This document shows positions 1 to 9,375 of a stretch of DNA of 64,000 nt, piece by piece. Source of the stretch: CALFUK01 sp964450495 (lineage in GTDB: Bacteria; Bacteroidota; Bacteroidia; Chitinophagales; Saprospiraceae). Numbering within the stretch: position 1 is the stretch's first letter; every line of letters begins with the position of its first letter. A program made the position numbers and the translations under genes. The notes below the pieces were generated by a model, which saw nothing but the letters and a program-made list of their open reading frames with translations, did not search any database and was not told the DNA's origin. Where the stretch lies: the NCBI GenBank assembly GCA_964450495.1, contig CAYVFU010000005.1:1-64000 (forward strand), in the 5' to 3' direction.

Positions 1-2
1 CA

Positions 3-236
3 GGATCCGAACTGAATACAATGATCACCAATTTTATGAACGAATATGGTGACCGTCACAGGACATTTGGACATGGCGTCGTACATGGAATTGAATTAAT
101 GCTTATGATGAGTTTTGCCTTGATAGGCATTAGTTGCTTGCACGAACGCAAATCCTTAAAATACATGTGGATTCACCTAGGATTTTGGGTGATATGTGGT
201 GCATTAATGAGCGGCGTTTTGTGTGCTTTTGTGTAA
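3..236 (+). CDS. C-terminal part of a small membrane protein, DUF1761-like
   Basis: The frame is open from the window edge, so the gene may begin upstream; the first ATG inside is at 21. Two hydrophobic segments are visible, around ELMLMMSFALIGISCL and WVICGALMSGVLCAFV, separated by a short basic stretch (HERKSLKYMW). A GHG..HG pattern before the first helix and the layout of the last two helices resemble the C-terminal half of DUF1761 proteins, small membrane proteins of unknown function. This match is from memory of the family and is not certain. No function can be given. Confidence 0.55.
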   Translation, partial: GSELNTMITNFMNEYGDRHRTFGHGVVHGIELMLMMSFALIGISCLHERKSLKYMWIHLGFWVICGALMSGVLCAFV

Positions 237-382
237 GCTTTTGTACGCCCGTAGACCAAAGTGTATTATTTCAATTTTGGATACAACCTTTTCTTTTTCC
301 TATTGTTTCAAAGCATTATGATTTCTAAATAAATTGGGGAATACTTTTTGCAATAATCTAAATTTTACAAAAATAAATCTAT

Positions 383-1474
383 ATGAAAAACTTGTTACAA
401 TTATTCTTTTGTTTCTTCCTGATTGGAAGCATGATGGCACAAGACATTAAATTTCCATCATTGGACAAAAGTCCGATGGATGCCATTACGTATCCTAGAT
501 CAGCAGCATTTGCTAATTATCTAGACGCGGATGATCCTGATCGTTCTCCGAAAATAAAAGTGCTTTACAGCAGACCATACAAAAACGAAAGAAACGTTTT
601 TGGTGAACTATTAAAGTTTGGTGAAGAGTGGAGATTAGGTGCGAATGAAAATACAGAAATATCATTTTATCAAAATGTTGAAATAGATGGTGTGATGATC
701 CCTCGAGGCACGTACACCATGTTTGCAGATGTCAATCAAGACAATTGGGTGTTCAAATTCTCTAAGCAAAGACATACTGCTGGAACAACTAACAGAGATA
801 AGAGTCAAGATATCGCATCTGTAAAAGTAATGACATCTGAAACGAAAGAAGTTAGAGAGCAAATGACAATTGGTTTTCAAAAAGTAAATGAAGGTAATGT
901 CAATATGATCGTGGAATGGGATGATACGAGAGCAGAATTGCCAATCAACTTATATGCTCCGACGATGGAAGCCGATGATAAAAGTCCAATGGATCTAGTA
1001 GCATATCCTGCAAGATCAAAATATCAAAACCACTTAAAAGCTGAGGAGATTGATGCGAATGTCCCCAAAATTCGTGTCCTTTACAGTCGACCTCAAGCCA
1101 ATGGAAGAAAGATTTTTGGTGAGCTATTGCCTTATGGCGAAATGTGGCGGCTTGGTGCAAACCAAACAACAACAGTCACGTTCTACCAACCTGTGTCAAT
1201 CGGTGGTACTGATCTGAGAGCAGGTACATACGGAATATTTGCAAAGGCCAATGAGAACGATTGGGATTTTATTGTACATAAAAACGTACAATCATGGGGT
1301 CACCCAAATCATGATGATGCTGATAACATCGTAACGGTGAAAGCTGCAACAGCTAAAACACCAAGTACATTAGAAGCACTATCTGTAGTCATTGATGAAG
1401 TCAATGCGAATGAAGTACATATTGTATTTGGTTGGGAAGATACAATGGCCAAGTTGCCAGTCATGATAAAATAG
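383..1474 (+). CDS. secreted protein with two tandem DUF2911 domains
   Basis: A 363-residue protein with a clear signal peptide (MKNLLQLFFCFFLIGSMMAQ) followed by two copies of a domain of roughly 150 residues. Each copy has the same landmarks: SPMD near its start, then KVLYSRP or RVLYSRP, FGELL..G..WRLGAN, a T-x-SFYQ or T-VTFYQ strand, and a [RL]GTY-[TG]-[MI]FA turn. These are the marks of DUF2911, a mostly beta family common in Bacteroidota with no assigned activity. The single-domain relative at 2272-2799 has the same motifs, so this gene probably arose by internal duplication. Export to the periplasm or outside is likely. A terminator hairpin follows at 1499. Confidence 0.88.
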   Translation: MKNLLQLFFCFFLIGSMMAQDIKFPSLDKSPMDAITYPRSAAFANYLDADDPDRSPKIKVLYSRPYKNERNVFGELLKFGEEWRLGANENTEISFYQNVEIDGVMIPRGTYTMFADVNQDNWVFKFSKQRHTAGTTNRDKSQDIASVKVMTSETKEVREQMTIGFQKVNEGNVNMIVEWDDTRAELPINLYAPTMEADDKSPMDLVAYPARSKYQNHLKAEEIDANVPKIRVLYSRPQANGRKIFGELLPYGEMWRLGANQTTTVTFYQPVSIGGTDLRAGTYGIFAKANENDWDFIVHKNVQSWGHPNHDDADNIVTVKAATAKTPSTLEALSVVIDEVNANEVHIVFGWEDTMAKLPVMIK

Positions 1475-1498
1475 ATAAAGCAAATTTGTAATTATGTT

Positions 1499-1535
1499 AG
1501 CCTCAATTCTTATCTAAGGATTGGGGCTTTTTTTA
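1499..1535 (+). terminator. rho-independent terminator after the tandem DUF2911 gene
   Basis: A hairpin formed by AGCCtCAATtCTT and AAGGATTGgGGCT is followed directly by a run of seven T. It lies 25 bases after the stop codon of the upstream gene. Confidence 0.8.
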
Positions 1536-1620
1536 AGTTCGCATAATTCATTAAAGAGGCGGTTTTATGTGCTTTTTCATTTCTAATTTGTTATTATTAG
1601 GAGACTTAAAAAAATTAGAA

Positions 1621-2187
1621 ATGACTATTGACGAAATTCAAAACAGACTAAAAGTAGGTAATCAGCGATTTGTTGCTGATTCATTAGATGGAAAATTACA
1701 AGACAGTTCCCGAAGGCAATCTTTAGCTAGCGGTCAAGAACCCTTTGCAATAATATTAAGTTGTGCAGATAGTCGTGTTGTACCAGAATTGATTTTTGAT
1801 ACTGGACTTGGTGAATTGTTTGTTGTGCGTGTTGCTGGAAATATAGCCAACAGTTCATCTATAGGAAGTATAGAATATGCGGTCGCGCATTGCGGTGCTC
1901 AAGTGATTGTTGTTATGGGTCATGAAAGTTGTGGTGCTGTCTCTGCTGCAGTCGCGGGAGGTGATAATGGTGAACATATTAATCATTTAGTAGCTCACAT
2001 AAAACCTGCATTGGATGCTATATCTGCTGACGCACCATTAAAAGATAAGGTCATCAAAAATGCGCATTTATCTAGACAGAATTTATTAGACAATTCTCCT
2101 ATAATTAAAGATGCAGTTGACAATGGTACAGTCAAAGTGATCACAGCGTATTATACGATTTCTACCGGTGCTGTAGATTTTGTGTAA
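1621..2187 (+). CDS. beta-class carbonic anhydrase
   Basis: This enzyme interconverts CO2 and bicarbonate using one zinc ion, normally in the cytoplasm. From the chosen start the protein has 188 residues. The zinc and catalytic residues of the beta class are all visible: Cys48, Asp50 and Arg52 in SCADSR, and His101 and Cys104 in GHESCGA. The frame is open back to an ATG at 1567, but that would add a short non-conserved hydrophobic stretch, and family members usually begin about 45 residues before the first zinc Cys, so 1621 is preferred. No signal peptide is seen from 1621. The gene stands alone and ends at a shared hairpin terminator. Confidence 0.93.
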   Translation: MTIDEIQNRLKVGNQRFVADSLDGKLQDSSRRQSLASGQEPFAIILSCADSRVVPELIFDTGLGELFVVRVAGNIANSSSIGSIEYAVAHCGAQVIVVMGHESCGAVSAAVAGGDNGEHINHLVAHIKPALDAISADAPLKDKVIKNAHLSRQNLLDNSPIIKDAVDNGTVKVITAYYTISTGAVDFV

Positions 2188-2208
2188 GAAGATAAAGTCT
2201 TAAAATAG

Positions 2209-2244
2209 AAAAAGGACTATCACATTTAGTGGTAGTCCTTTTTT
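2209..2244. terminator. bidirectional terminator between convergent genes
   Basis: A 15-base stem (AAAAAGGACTATCAC pairing with GTGGTAGTCCTTTTT, one G-T pair) with a five-base loop has A runs on the left and T runs on the right. It can therefore terminate both the carbonic anhydrase gene and the convergent DUF2911 gene. Confidence 0.85.
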
Positions 2245-2271
2245 CAAATATTAAGTTTCTATTTAAACGTC

Positions 2272-2799
2272 TTACTTTACACCAAGTGGAATTGGCACGA
2301 ACGTATTCTCCCAAACGATTCCTATAACAGCGGAATTGTCCTTTATCTCGTCTATGACAAACATGAATGTCTCGATAGTCTCACTCATTTTTACGGGTTC
2401 AACTTCAAGAGCTAGATTTGGTTCTTTGTCTTTGTATGGACTCCATCTGGCTTCGCTATGTGTATAAAAATGAACTGTCCACTTATCTGCGGTTGGAACA
2501 GTAAGAATTGCATAAGAACCTGCTGCTAATGCTTTACCACCTATGGTTACATCTTCGCTGAATGTTATTTTACTCGCGGCATTGGCACCAGTTCTCCACA
2601 TCTGACCAAAAGGAACCAATCCGTCAGCAGAGAAGATGGTTCGCCCTTTTTTACCTGGTCTTGAGTATTCGATTGTCACATCCGTGGTGCCGACAACTTG
2701 TGTCATAGTTGCAGCTGGCGATGGCTGTGCTTTCTTGTCTTGTGCTACCATTACTGTAGATAACAGTAAGGCAAAGCTAAAAACTATTAATTTTTTCAT
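2272..2799 (-). CDS. secreted single-domain DUF2911 protein
   Basis: A 175-residue protein with a signal peptide (MKKLIVFSFALLLSTVMVAQ) and one DUF2911 domain. Landmarks are TIEYSRP, GRTIF, LVPFGQMWRTGAN, a KITFSEDV strand, GSYAILT, and a closing GIVWENT strand. The family is beta-rich, exported and of unknown function. It shares its motifs with both halves of the 383-1474 protein, and the two genes sit within 2 kb of each other, so local duplication is the simplest explanation. Confidence 0.9.
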   Translation of the reverse strand: MKKLIVFSFALLLSTVMVAQDKKAQPSPAATMTQVVGTTDVTIEYSRPGKKGRTIFSADGLVPFGQMWRTGANAASKITFSEDVTIGGKALAAGSYAILTVPTADKWTVHFYTHSEARWSPYKDKEPNLALEVEPVKMSETIETFMFVIDEIKDNSAVIGIVWENTFVPIPLGVK

Positions 2800-3010
2800 T
2801 ATTTGATTTTTTTATGTTTATTGAAAACGTGAAACAGACTAATGAGGTATATGTTTTGGTAAATACATTAAAAAGCGATTGATGTCTCCTGTAACAGTAT
2901 ATAGTATCCATTACTAAACCTACAACCTAGCTTCTTGCTATCATTTTCAGAAACATTAGTGTATTCAGTATTTTCTATTATCTTAAAATTGTATTATCAA
3001 CTAGACAACC

Positions 3011-4912
3011 ATGAAACAGATATTTTGTATCCTATTCTTAGCGATAAGTTCTTCTTTATTATTCGCCCAATCTACTGAGGAGAATGTCGTAGATGTTATT
3101 AAAAAACATGGACTTGAGCAAAGTGAGGTGATGGACCATGCCAGTTGGATGACAGATGTCTATGGACCAAGATTGACTGGTTCTCCAATGTTGGATAAAG
3201 CTACTGAATGGGCACAGCAAAGACTTTCCAGTTATGGTATGTCAAATGTGCATTTGCACGAATGGGGACCTTTCGGAAGAGGTTGGCAAATGGATCACTT
3301 TGAAATGCATACAGAAGGCCCAACATATTGGCCTTTGATGGCTTACCCCAAAGCATGGTCTCCTAGTGTTCAAGGAACTGCTGAAGTGGTGTATTTACAA
3401 ATTATCGATGAAGATGATTTGGCACAATACAACGGTAAGTTAAGTGGGAAATTTGTAATGATTGACACCATTAGAAATGTCGATCCGCCTTTTGACGCAA
3501 TGGGCTCAAGACATGATGTTGAAAGCTTATTTTCGATGGCGACTGCAGGCAAACCAACACCTCGCCCAAGAAGACGAAATAGGGTAGGTTTCGGACTCAA
3601 CCAAAAAATTTGGGATATGTTGGAAAGAGAAAAACCTCTGGCAGTTCTTGACAGGAGTTATAAGGGTGATCTGGGAACCGTATTTGTTTCTGGCGCCAGA
3701 ACATCAGAAGGGAGTTCTCGTGATAAAGGTAAATCAGTGGTGCCACAAGTTACATTGTCCGTTGAGCATTACAATCGCATATTTAGAATGATGAGTAAGG
3801 GTGTACCAGTAAAACTTAGTATTGATCTCAAAACCCAATACACAAATGATGACGAAATGGAACACAACATCATTGCCGAAATCCCAGGAACAGATCTCAA
3901 AGACGAAGTTGTTATGTTTGGTGCACACTTTGATTCTTGGCATACAGGTACTGGTGCTACAGATAATGCCGCAGGATCATCTGTCATGATGGAGGTTGCT
4001 AGAATCCTGATGGAAACGATCAAAGAAATAGGTATACAGCCAAGAAGAACATTGCGACTTGCTTTATGGACAGGAGAAGAGCAAGGTTTGCATGGCTCTA
4101 GGAATTACGTAGGTGATTTTTTTGCTGACTTTGGTGAATCTGGATTTACCCCACAAGAGCTCAAACCAGAAAACGAAAAAGTATCTGCTTACTACAATCT
4201 TGACAATGGTACTGGTAAAATTAGAGGTGTGTATTTACAAGGCAATGAATCTGTTAGGCCCATATTTCGAGAATGGTTAGAACCGTTTGAAGACTTAGAA
4301 GCAAAGACGCTGACATTGCGAAATACTGGAGGTACGGATCATTTACCATTTGATGCTATCGGTATTCCAGGTTTTCAATTTATTCAAGATCCAATGGCTT
4401 ATTTTTCGAGAACTCACCATTCCAATATGGATAACTTTGATCATTTGGTAGAAGAGGACTTAAGTCAAGCAGCAACAATAATTGCCAATTTTGTATGGCA
4501 AACATCACAGCGCGATGAACGATTACCGCGCAAACCCAGAATGGAAGATGAGATGGAAGAAAGACGTGCAGCTCGATCGGAGTCAGGAGCAAACAAAACA
4601 ATCCATGACTTATCTGGAGATTGGACATATTCTGTAGAGGTGCCAGGTATGACAGTGACAGGAGCAATGGAAGTCAAGAAAAATAGTGATACTTACGACT
4701 TAGTCATTACAAGTGATGCTGCTCCTGGTCAATCAGAAACAATCAAAGGAGTCGCGACTAAAGACAATACGATGACTTTTGATTATAATACAAACGCCCA
4801 AGGTATGGAGATCAAAATCAATATGAATTTAGATTTTACCAGTAACAAAATGGAAGGAATAATGACTGCTGGATCATTTGGTTCGTTTCCCGTAAAGGGA
4901 CAAAGGAAATAA
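3011..4912 (+). CDS. secreted M28-family zinc peptidase
   Basis: An exported metallopeptidase, probably an aminopeptidase or a carboxypeptidase-Q-like enzyme. Residues 1-19 are a signal peptide (MKQIFCILFLAISSSLLFA). A protease-associated-like insert lies around 120-270, and the M28 catalytic domain runs from about 285 to 500. All expected two-zinc residues are visible: His306 in GAHFD, Asp318 in GATDNAAG, Glu356-Glu357 in TGEEQG, Asp398 in NLDNG, and His469 or His470 in RTHHSNMD. After a basic, charged linker, the last 100 residues form an extra beta-rich domain (DLSGDWTYSVEVPG...), often seen appended to Bacteroidota peptidases. The substrate cannot be told from sequence. Confidence 0.93.
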   Translation: MKQIFCILFLAISSSLLFAQSTEENVVDVIKKHGLEQSEVMDHASWMTDVYGPRLTGSPMLDKATEWAQQRLSSYGMSNVHLHEWGPFGRGWQMDHFEMHTEGPTYWPLMAYPKAWSPSVQGTAEVVYLQIIDEDDLAQYNGKLSGKFVMIDTIRNVDPPFDAMGSRHDVESLFSMATAGKPTPRPRRRNRVGFGLNQKIWDMLEREKPLAVLDRSYKGDLGTVFVSGARTSEGSSRDKGKSVVPQVTLSVEHYNRIFRMMSKGVPVKLSIDLKTQYTNDDEMEHNIIAEIPGTDLKDEVVMFGAHFDSWHTGTGATDNAAGSSVMMEVARILMETIKEIGIQPRRTLRLALWTGEEQGLHGSRNYVGDFFADFGESGFTPQELKPENEKVSAYYNLDNGTGKIRGVYLQGNESVRPIFREWLEPFEDLEAKTLTLRNTGGTDHLPFDAIGIPGFQFIQDPMAYFSRTHHSNMDNFDHLVEEDLSQAATIIANFVWQTSQRDERLPRKPRMEDEMEERRAARSESGANKTIHDLSGDWTYSVEVPGMTVTGAMEVKKNSDTYDLVITSDAAPGQSETIKGVATKDNTMTFDYNTNAQGMEIKINMNLDFTSNKMEGIMTAGSFGSFPVKGQRK

Positions 4913-4964
4913 ATAAAATTCCAAAAAGTAATTTTAAGTAGCGAAGGGTTTCACAAATCAGAAT

Positions 4965-6107
4965 CTAAGCGAAGACTTTCCGCATTGCTTGTCCCCAGAT
5001 GTCCATATCTTCCTTGGTACCAGTACTTACGCGACACCAATTATTCAATGGTGGAAATGGTCTCCCCACGCGTACATTATGTACCATCATTTTGTCAACT
5101 AATTTTGCAGAGTCCATTCCAGTTTCCACAAACACAAAATTAGTGTGAGACTTTATAGCTCTCATTCCTAGTTCGTCCGCTACTTCATAGATGTATTCTT
5201 TAGCTTCGTTATTCATCTTTAAAGAGTAGTCATAAAATTCTTTATCATCTAGTGCTGCTACTGCTCCAGCAAGTCCCATCATATTTACATAGCTCATGAC
5301 TTTAGGTTTCAACATAGATATAATGTCAGGTCGCGCGATTAAGTAACCAACGCGAACACCAGCCATACCATATACCTTTGAGAATGTGTGGGATACAATC
5401 ACATTTTTGCCTTCTTTGATAAGCGGTACCATGGTTGGATAATTTGCTTCCATGACGTAATCTCCATAAGCTTCATCAGAAAATACCATCGTTTTTTCGC
5501 TGACACGTCTACAAAATTCCATAGCATCATTGCCATCGACAATAGTGCCCGTAGGATTATTGGGATTGCAAAAGAACACCATTGATGTTTTATCGGTTAC
5601 GGCATTCTCTATCGCATCTAAATCGTATGCTAAATTATTGTCAAGAGGGATAGGATTAATGTTGGCATTAAATTCCTCAGCGTATGACAACAATGCTTTA
5701 TAGGTAGGTGTCCCTGTTATTATTTCGCCACCATTATTACCATAGACCAATCCAGTTAATCGCAGCCCTTCATTAGAACCAGAAACGAGAAGAATATGAT
5801 CTTTAGTCACCCCTTCTTTATCTGCCAATTTTTGAATGAGTTCTTTGTAGTGTGCTGGTGGATACAAATATGATTTTTCCATGACATCGATCATTGCCTG
5901 CCTAATTTTTGGCGATGGTGCATACCTATTTTCATTAGATGACAGTCGAGTGATGCCATCAATAGGAGAGTAGGGTTTATGCGGATCTGATGCGCTTAGA
6001 CTGGATTCTTTTGCATTTAACTTACAACCACCGGTGGCTAAAGACATTCCAGCAATTCCACCATATGTCAGTAATTGTCTTCGATTAAGTTTGTTTTGCG
6101 TTTTCAT
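4965..6107 (-). CDS. HisC-like PLP aminotransferase with a twin-arginine signal
   Basis: A fold-type I aminotransferase of the histidinol-phosphate aminotransferase family, 380 residues from the first ATG; a TTG at 6128 would only add seven residues. The PLP-binding set is visible: NPNNPTG at 181-187, DEAY at 211-214, and the Schiff-base lysine Lys244 in SHTFSK. The N-terminus is unusual for this family: NRRQLL at 8-13 followed by a hydrophobic stretch and ATGGC, which reads as a Tat signal and possibly a lipobox with Cys28. No other his genes are nearby, so a role in histidine synthesis is doubtful. Substrate unknown; an exported amino-acid or phospho-amino-acid transaminase is an inference. 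Confidence 0.85.
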   Translation of the reverse strand: MKTQNKLNRRQLLTYGGIAGMSLATGGCKLNAKESSLSASDPHKPYSPIDGITRLSSNENRYAPSPKIRQAMIDVMEKSYLYPPAHYKELIQKLADKEGVTKDHILLVSGSNEGLRLTGLVYGNNGGEIITGTPTYKALLSYAEEFNANINPIPLDNNLAYDLDAIENAVTDKTSMVFFCNPNNPTGTIVDGNDAMEFCRRVSEKTMVFSDEAYGDYVMEANYPTMVPLIKEGKNVIVSHTFSKVYGMAGVRVGYLIARPDIISMLKPKVMSYVNMMGLAGAVAALDDKEFYDYSLKMNNEAKEYIYEVADELGMRAIKSHTNFVFVETGMDSAKLVDKMMVHNVRVGRPFPPLNNWCRVSTGTKEDMDIWGQAMRKVFA

Positions 6108-6299
6108 TTCTTTGTCATTTAGTATCAATTAATTAAATCTCCAAACTGAATTAACAATCCACACATCATTCAAGATATTTTGAATTACTCGATTTTTATA
6201 ATTTTCCAATAATTAATACTAAATGCTAATGACGATAAAAAGTATATTAGAGCATAACTTAATGAATTGAGTTACCTCAGGCATAACCAATGATTACAA

Positions 6300-7703
6300 G
6301 TGATAGAAAAATTATTTAAGCTTACAGAACATAACACATCGGTATCAAAAGAATGTCTTGCTGGCTTGACAACTTTTCTCACTATGTCTTACATTATATT
6401 TGTAAATCCTGCTATTCTATCACAGACAGGTATGGATCAGCAGTCTGTATTTGTGGCTACTTGCTTAGCATCTGCAATTGGTACAATTCTCATTGGTGTG
6501 CTTGCCAACTATCCATTTGCTCAAGCTCCCGGAATGGGCCTTAATGCCTTTTTTACCTTTACGGTAGTGTTTGGCTTAGGCTTTAGTTGGCAACAAGGAC
6601 TTGCCATTGTATTTGTATCTGGCTTGTTGTTTTTACTGCTAACAATTACGGGATTGAGAGCAGCAATTATTGAATCTATTCCTAGATACTTAAAGTTGGC
6701 TATTGCTCCGGGAATAGGCCTGTTCATTGCTTTAATAGGATTAAATAATGCAGGCCTGATACAAGTGAATCAAGGACCCATAATCGATATCCTTTTGAGC
6801 AATGAAGGCGCGGAAACTGGAGTGCTTATTGAGAAAGTTAAAGATGCACCATCTCAAATTATTCAATTAGGAAAGTTGAATAACCCGTCAGTCTTATTGT
6901 CAGCCATAGGTTTTGTAATTCTAACCATCTTTATGGTCATGAAGATTAAAGCTGCAATGATTTGGGCGGTGTTAGTGACAACTATAATTGGTATCCCTAT
7001 GGGTGTTGTCGAATTGCCTGTATCTTATGATTTAGGACAGCTATCTGTCAGTAAAACAGCATTCCAACTTGACTTGGCATCGTTGTTCATAGCACCTGAA
7101 GGCAAATCCACAATTGGTGCTTTAACCACTGTATTTGTAGTCATCATCAGTTTTACCCTTGTTGATTTATTAGACACTATGGGGACTTTATTAGGGACAG
7201 CATCTAAAGGAAATATGTTAGATACGGAGGGTAATTTGCCAAGGATGAATCGTGCATTATACGCTGATGCCACAGCAACTACATTTGGAGCTTTATTGGG
7301 GACATCTTCGGTAACGACTTACATAGAAAGTAGTGCTGGGATAGTTGAAGGTGGACGGACTGGGCTGACGGCTTGCGTTACTGGATTGTTGTTTATTGCA
7401 AGTATGTTTTTAGCACCTATTGCAGGAATGGTACCACCCGCAGCCACATCACCAATTTTAATAATGGTCGGTTTATTAATGTTGGATGGTATTAAGAAAA
7501 TTGATGTATCGAATGTTGATGTAAGTATTCCCGTATTTATGACAATCATCATGATGCCGTTTACATATAGTATTGCAAATGGCATTGCTTTTGGACTTAT
7601 TTTTTATGTCCTCATTCAATTAGTGAAAGGTCAAATAAAATCTGTTCATCCAATTCTTTATATTTTATTGACTTTGTTTATGTTGAAGTATATTGCCCTT
7701 TAA
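6300..7703 (+). CDS. NCS2-family purine permease (AzgA/PbuG-like)
   Basis: An inner-membrane transporter that probably takes up hypoxanthine, guanine or adenine by proton symport. It has 467 residues and many hydrophobic helices. Family motifs are clear: ECLAGLTTFLTMSYIIFVNP at the N-terminus, QAPGMGLNAFFTF in the third helix, TLVDLLDTMGTL, and GTSSVTTYIESSAGI. These fit the adenine/guanine/hypoxanthine group rather than the uracil/xanthine group. The start is a GTG at 6300; no in-frame ATG lies close by, and the sequence upstream is non-coding. The gene appears monocistronic. Confidence 0.92.
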   Translation: MIEKLFKLTEHNTSVSKECLAGLTTFLTMSYIIFVNPAILSQTGMDQQSVFVATCLASAIGTILIGVLANYPFAQAPGMGLNAFFTFTVVFGLGFSWQQGLAIVFVSGLLFLLLTITGLRAAIIESIPRYLKLAIAPGIGLFIALIGLNNAGLIQVNQGPIIDILLSNEGAETGVLIEKVKDAPSQIIQLGKLNNPSVLLSAIGFVILTIFMVMKIKAAMIWAVLVTTIIGIPMGVVELPVSYDLGQLSVSKTAFQLDLASLFIAPEGKSTIGALTTVFVVIISFTLVDLLDTMGTLLGTASKGNMLDTEGNLPRMNRALYADATATTFGALLGTSSVTTYIESSAGIVEGGRTGLTACVTGLLFIASMFLAPIAGMVPPAATSPILIMVGLLMLDGIKKIDVSNVDVSIPVFMTIIMMPFTYSIANGIAFGLIFYVLIQLVKGQIKSVHPILYILLTLFMLKYIAL

Positions 7704-7749
7704 AAATCTAATGGTTCATGATCCATTTAATTACTAAACATAAAATACT

Positions 7750-8040
7750 ATGTCAGCAGGAGATTGGAAAGAAATGTTTGCCGCCTGCCAAAGCGGAGAT
7801 TTAGAATTGATTAAATATCACATTAAGAATGAAATCGATCCAAACTACCAACACCCAGAATTTTTAACAACACCATTGAACGAAAGTATACGTTTTAAGC
7901 AGCTAGACATTATTAGATACTTATTAGAGAATGGTGCTGATCCTTCAATTAAAGAGGCTTGGACAGGAGAGACAGCAATGTCTGTTGCAGAGAAGATAAA
8001 AGATAAAGCTATAATACAACTACTAAAATCATATTCGTAG
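7750..8040 (+). CDS. small ankyrin-repeat protein
   Basis: A 96-residue soluble protein made of about two and a half ankyrin repeats. The visible repeat marks are MFAACQSGDLELIKYHI, TPLNESIRFKQLDIIRYLLENGADP and ETAMSVAEKIKDKAIIQLL. Ankyrin repeats mediate protein-protein contacts; no partner is suggested by the neighbours. There is no signal peptide, so it should be cytoplasmic. It lies 46 bases after the purine permease gene and could be cotranscribed with it. Confidence 0.85.
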   Translation: MSAGDWKEMFAACQSGDLELIKYHIKNEIDPNYQHPEFLTTPLNESIRFKQLDIIRYLLENGADPSIKEAWTGETAMSVAEKIKDKAIIQLLKSYS

Positions 8041-8133
8041 TTACAGTTTGATTAATGATAAAAACAATTACATTTAACCCTTACCATTAAATAGTAAAAT
8101 TCCAATAATCTCACGTTTATACATATCTATCCT

Positions 8134-9273
8134 ATGAATGCTCAAGACATCCTATCAACCTTAGTTTCCTTCCCTGTCCTTGGTGGCGAATCTAATCTCT
8201 CGATTGCTGAATGGATAGAAAACTATCTAGTAAAACATGGGGTCGATTTTGTAAATGTTCCTAACGAAGAAGGCACCAAACGATCTATCCATTGCCGAAT
8301 AGGTCCTGCAGTAGATGGGGGGGTAATATTATCAGGACATACAGACGTTGTCCCAGTAGAAGGTCAACCTTGGGATACGGATCCCTTTGTATTGACTGAT
8401 GGGAATGATGGCAAATTATACGCAAGAGGCTCTTGCGATATGAAGGGATTTATTGCCTGTTGCCTGGCTGCTTTACCTCTGATGACTGCTGCCGATTTGA
8501 AAAAGCCAATTTACTTTGCGTTTTCGTATGATGAAGAAATCGGTTGCATAGCAGCGCCTGCACTTGCTGCAGATATCAATAATCATTATTCAGAAAAACC
8601 AGCTTATGCGATTATCGGAGAGCCATCAATGATGCAGCCGATCGTTGGTCAAAAAGGCATTGTCATTTACAAAACAACCCTTAATGGGTCAGCTGGCCAC
8701 AGCAGTCGCATCCGTACCGAAGTTAGTGCCATTCACGAAGCATCAAGATTGATTCTTTGGTTGGAAGCTAAGATGAATGCTTTGATTGATGGTGGTCATG
8801 TGGATGACAGATTTACACCTCCACATTCTACGATTCATTCTGGTGTATTTGAGCATAGTGGTATAGCACCGAATGTAGTGTCTGATCGAGCAAGTTTTTA
8901 CTGGGATGTACGAGTAATACCTATGGATAAAGGCGCTGAAATAAGAGCAGAATTTGATGCTCATTGTAAGCAAGTCGAGACAGAATTGGAAAAGCGTTTT
9001 CCTGAATTTAAAATTGAAACAGTAGAAGCACATCCTGATGTTCCTGCTTTAGACACACCTGATCATTTGCCAGTGGTGGATTTTATTAAAGAAGTATCAG
9101 GCATAAATGAAACAGGCACCGTTGCCTATGCTGCAGAAGCCGGCCAGTTTGCAGAAGCAGGTTTTCAGTCTGTCATTTGTGGCCCAGGCGATATCGCTCA
9201 AGCTCACCGTGCCAATGAATTTATATCCAAAGATCAATTAGAAAAAGGAGTCGCATTTATGGAGCGACTAGTA
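8134..9273 (+). CDS. argE: acetylornithine deacetylase, 3' end in assembly gap
   Basis: An M20-family hydrolase that removes the acetyl group from N-acetylornithine in arginine synthesis. The 380 residues visible cover nearly the whole enzyme: SGHTDVVP and GSCDMKG carry the first His and Asp metal ligands, YDEEIGC the catalytic Glu pair, GEPS a further conserved site, and AHRANE the final His ligand. A dimerisation domain lies in the middle (HSGVFEHSGIAPNVV). The reading frame enters a 100-N gap at 9274, so only the last few residues are missing. Related M20 deacetylases are possible, but this set of motifs fits ArgE best. A cytoplasmic location is expected. Confidence 0.88.
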
Positions 9274-9373
9274 NNNNNNNNNNNNNNNNNNNNNNNNNNN
9301 NNNNNNNNNNNNNNNNNNNNNNNNNNNNNNNNNNNNNNNNNNNNNNNNNNNNNNNNNNNNNNNNNNNNNNNNN
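9274..9373. other. assembly gap (100 N)
   Basis: Exactly 100 N, the usual placeholder for a gap of unknown length. It removes the 3' end of argE and sits two bases from the stop codon of feoB. The two flanks share no obvious sequence, unlike the second gap. Confidence 0.99.
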
Positions 9374-9375
9374 AC

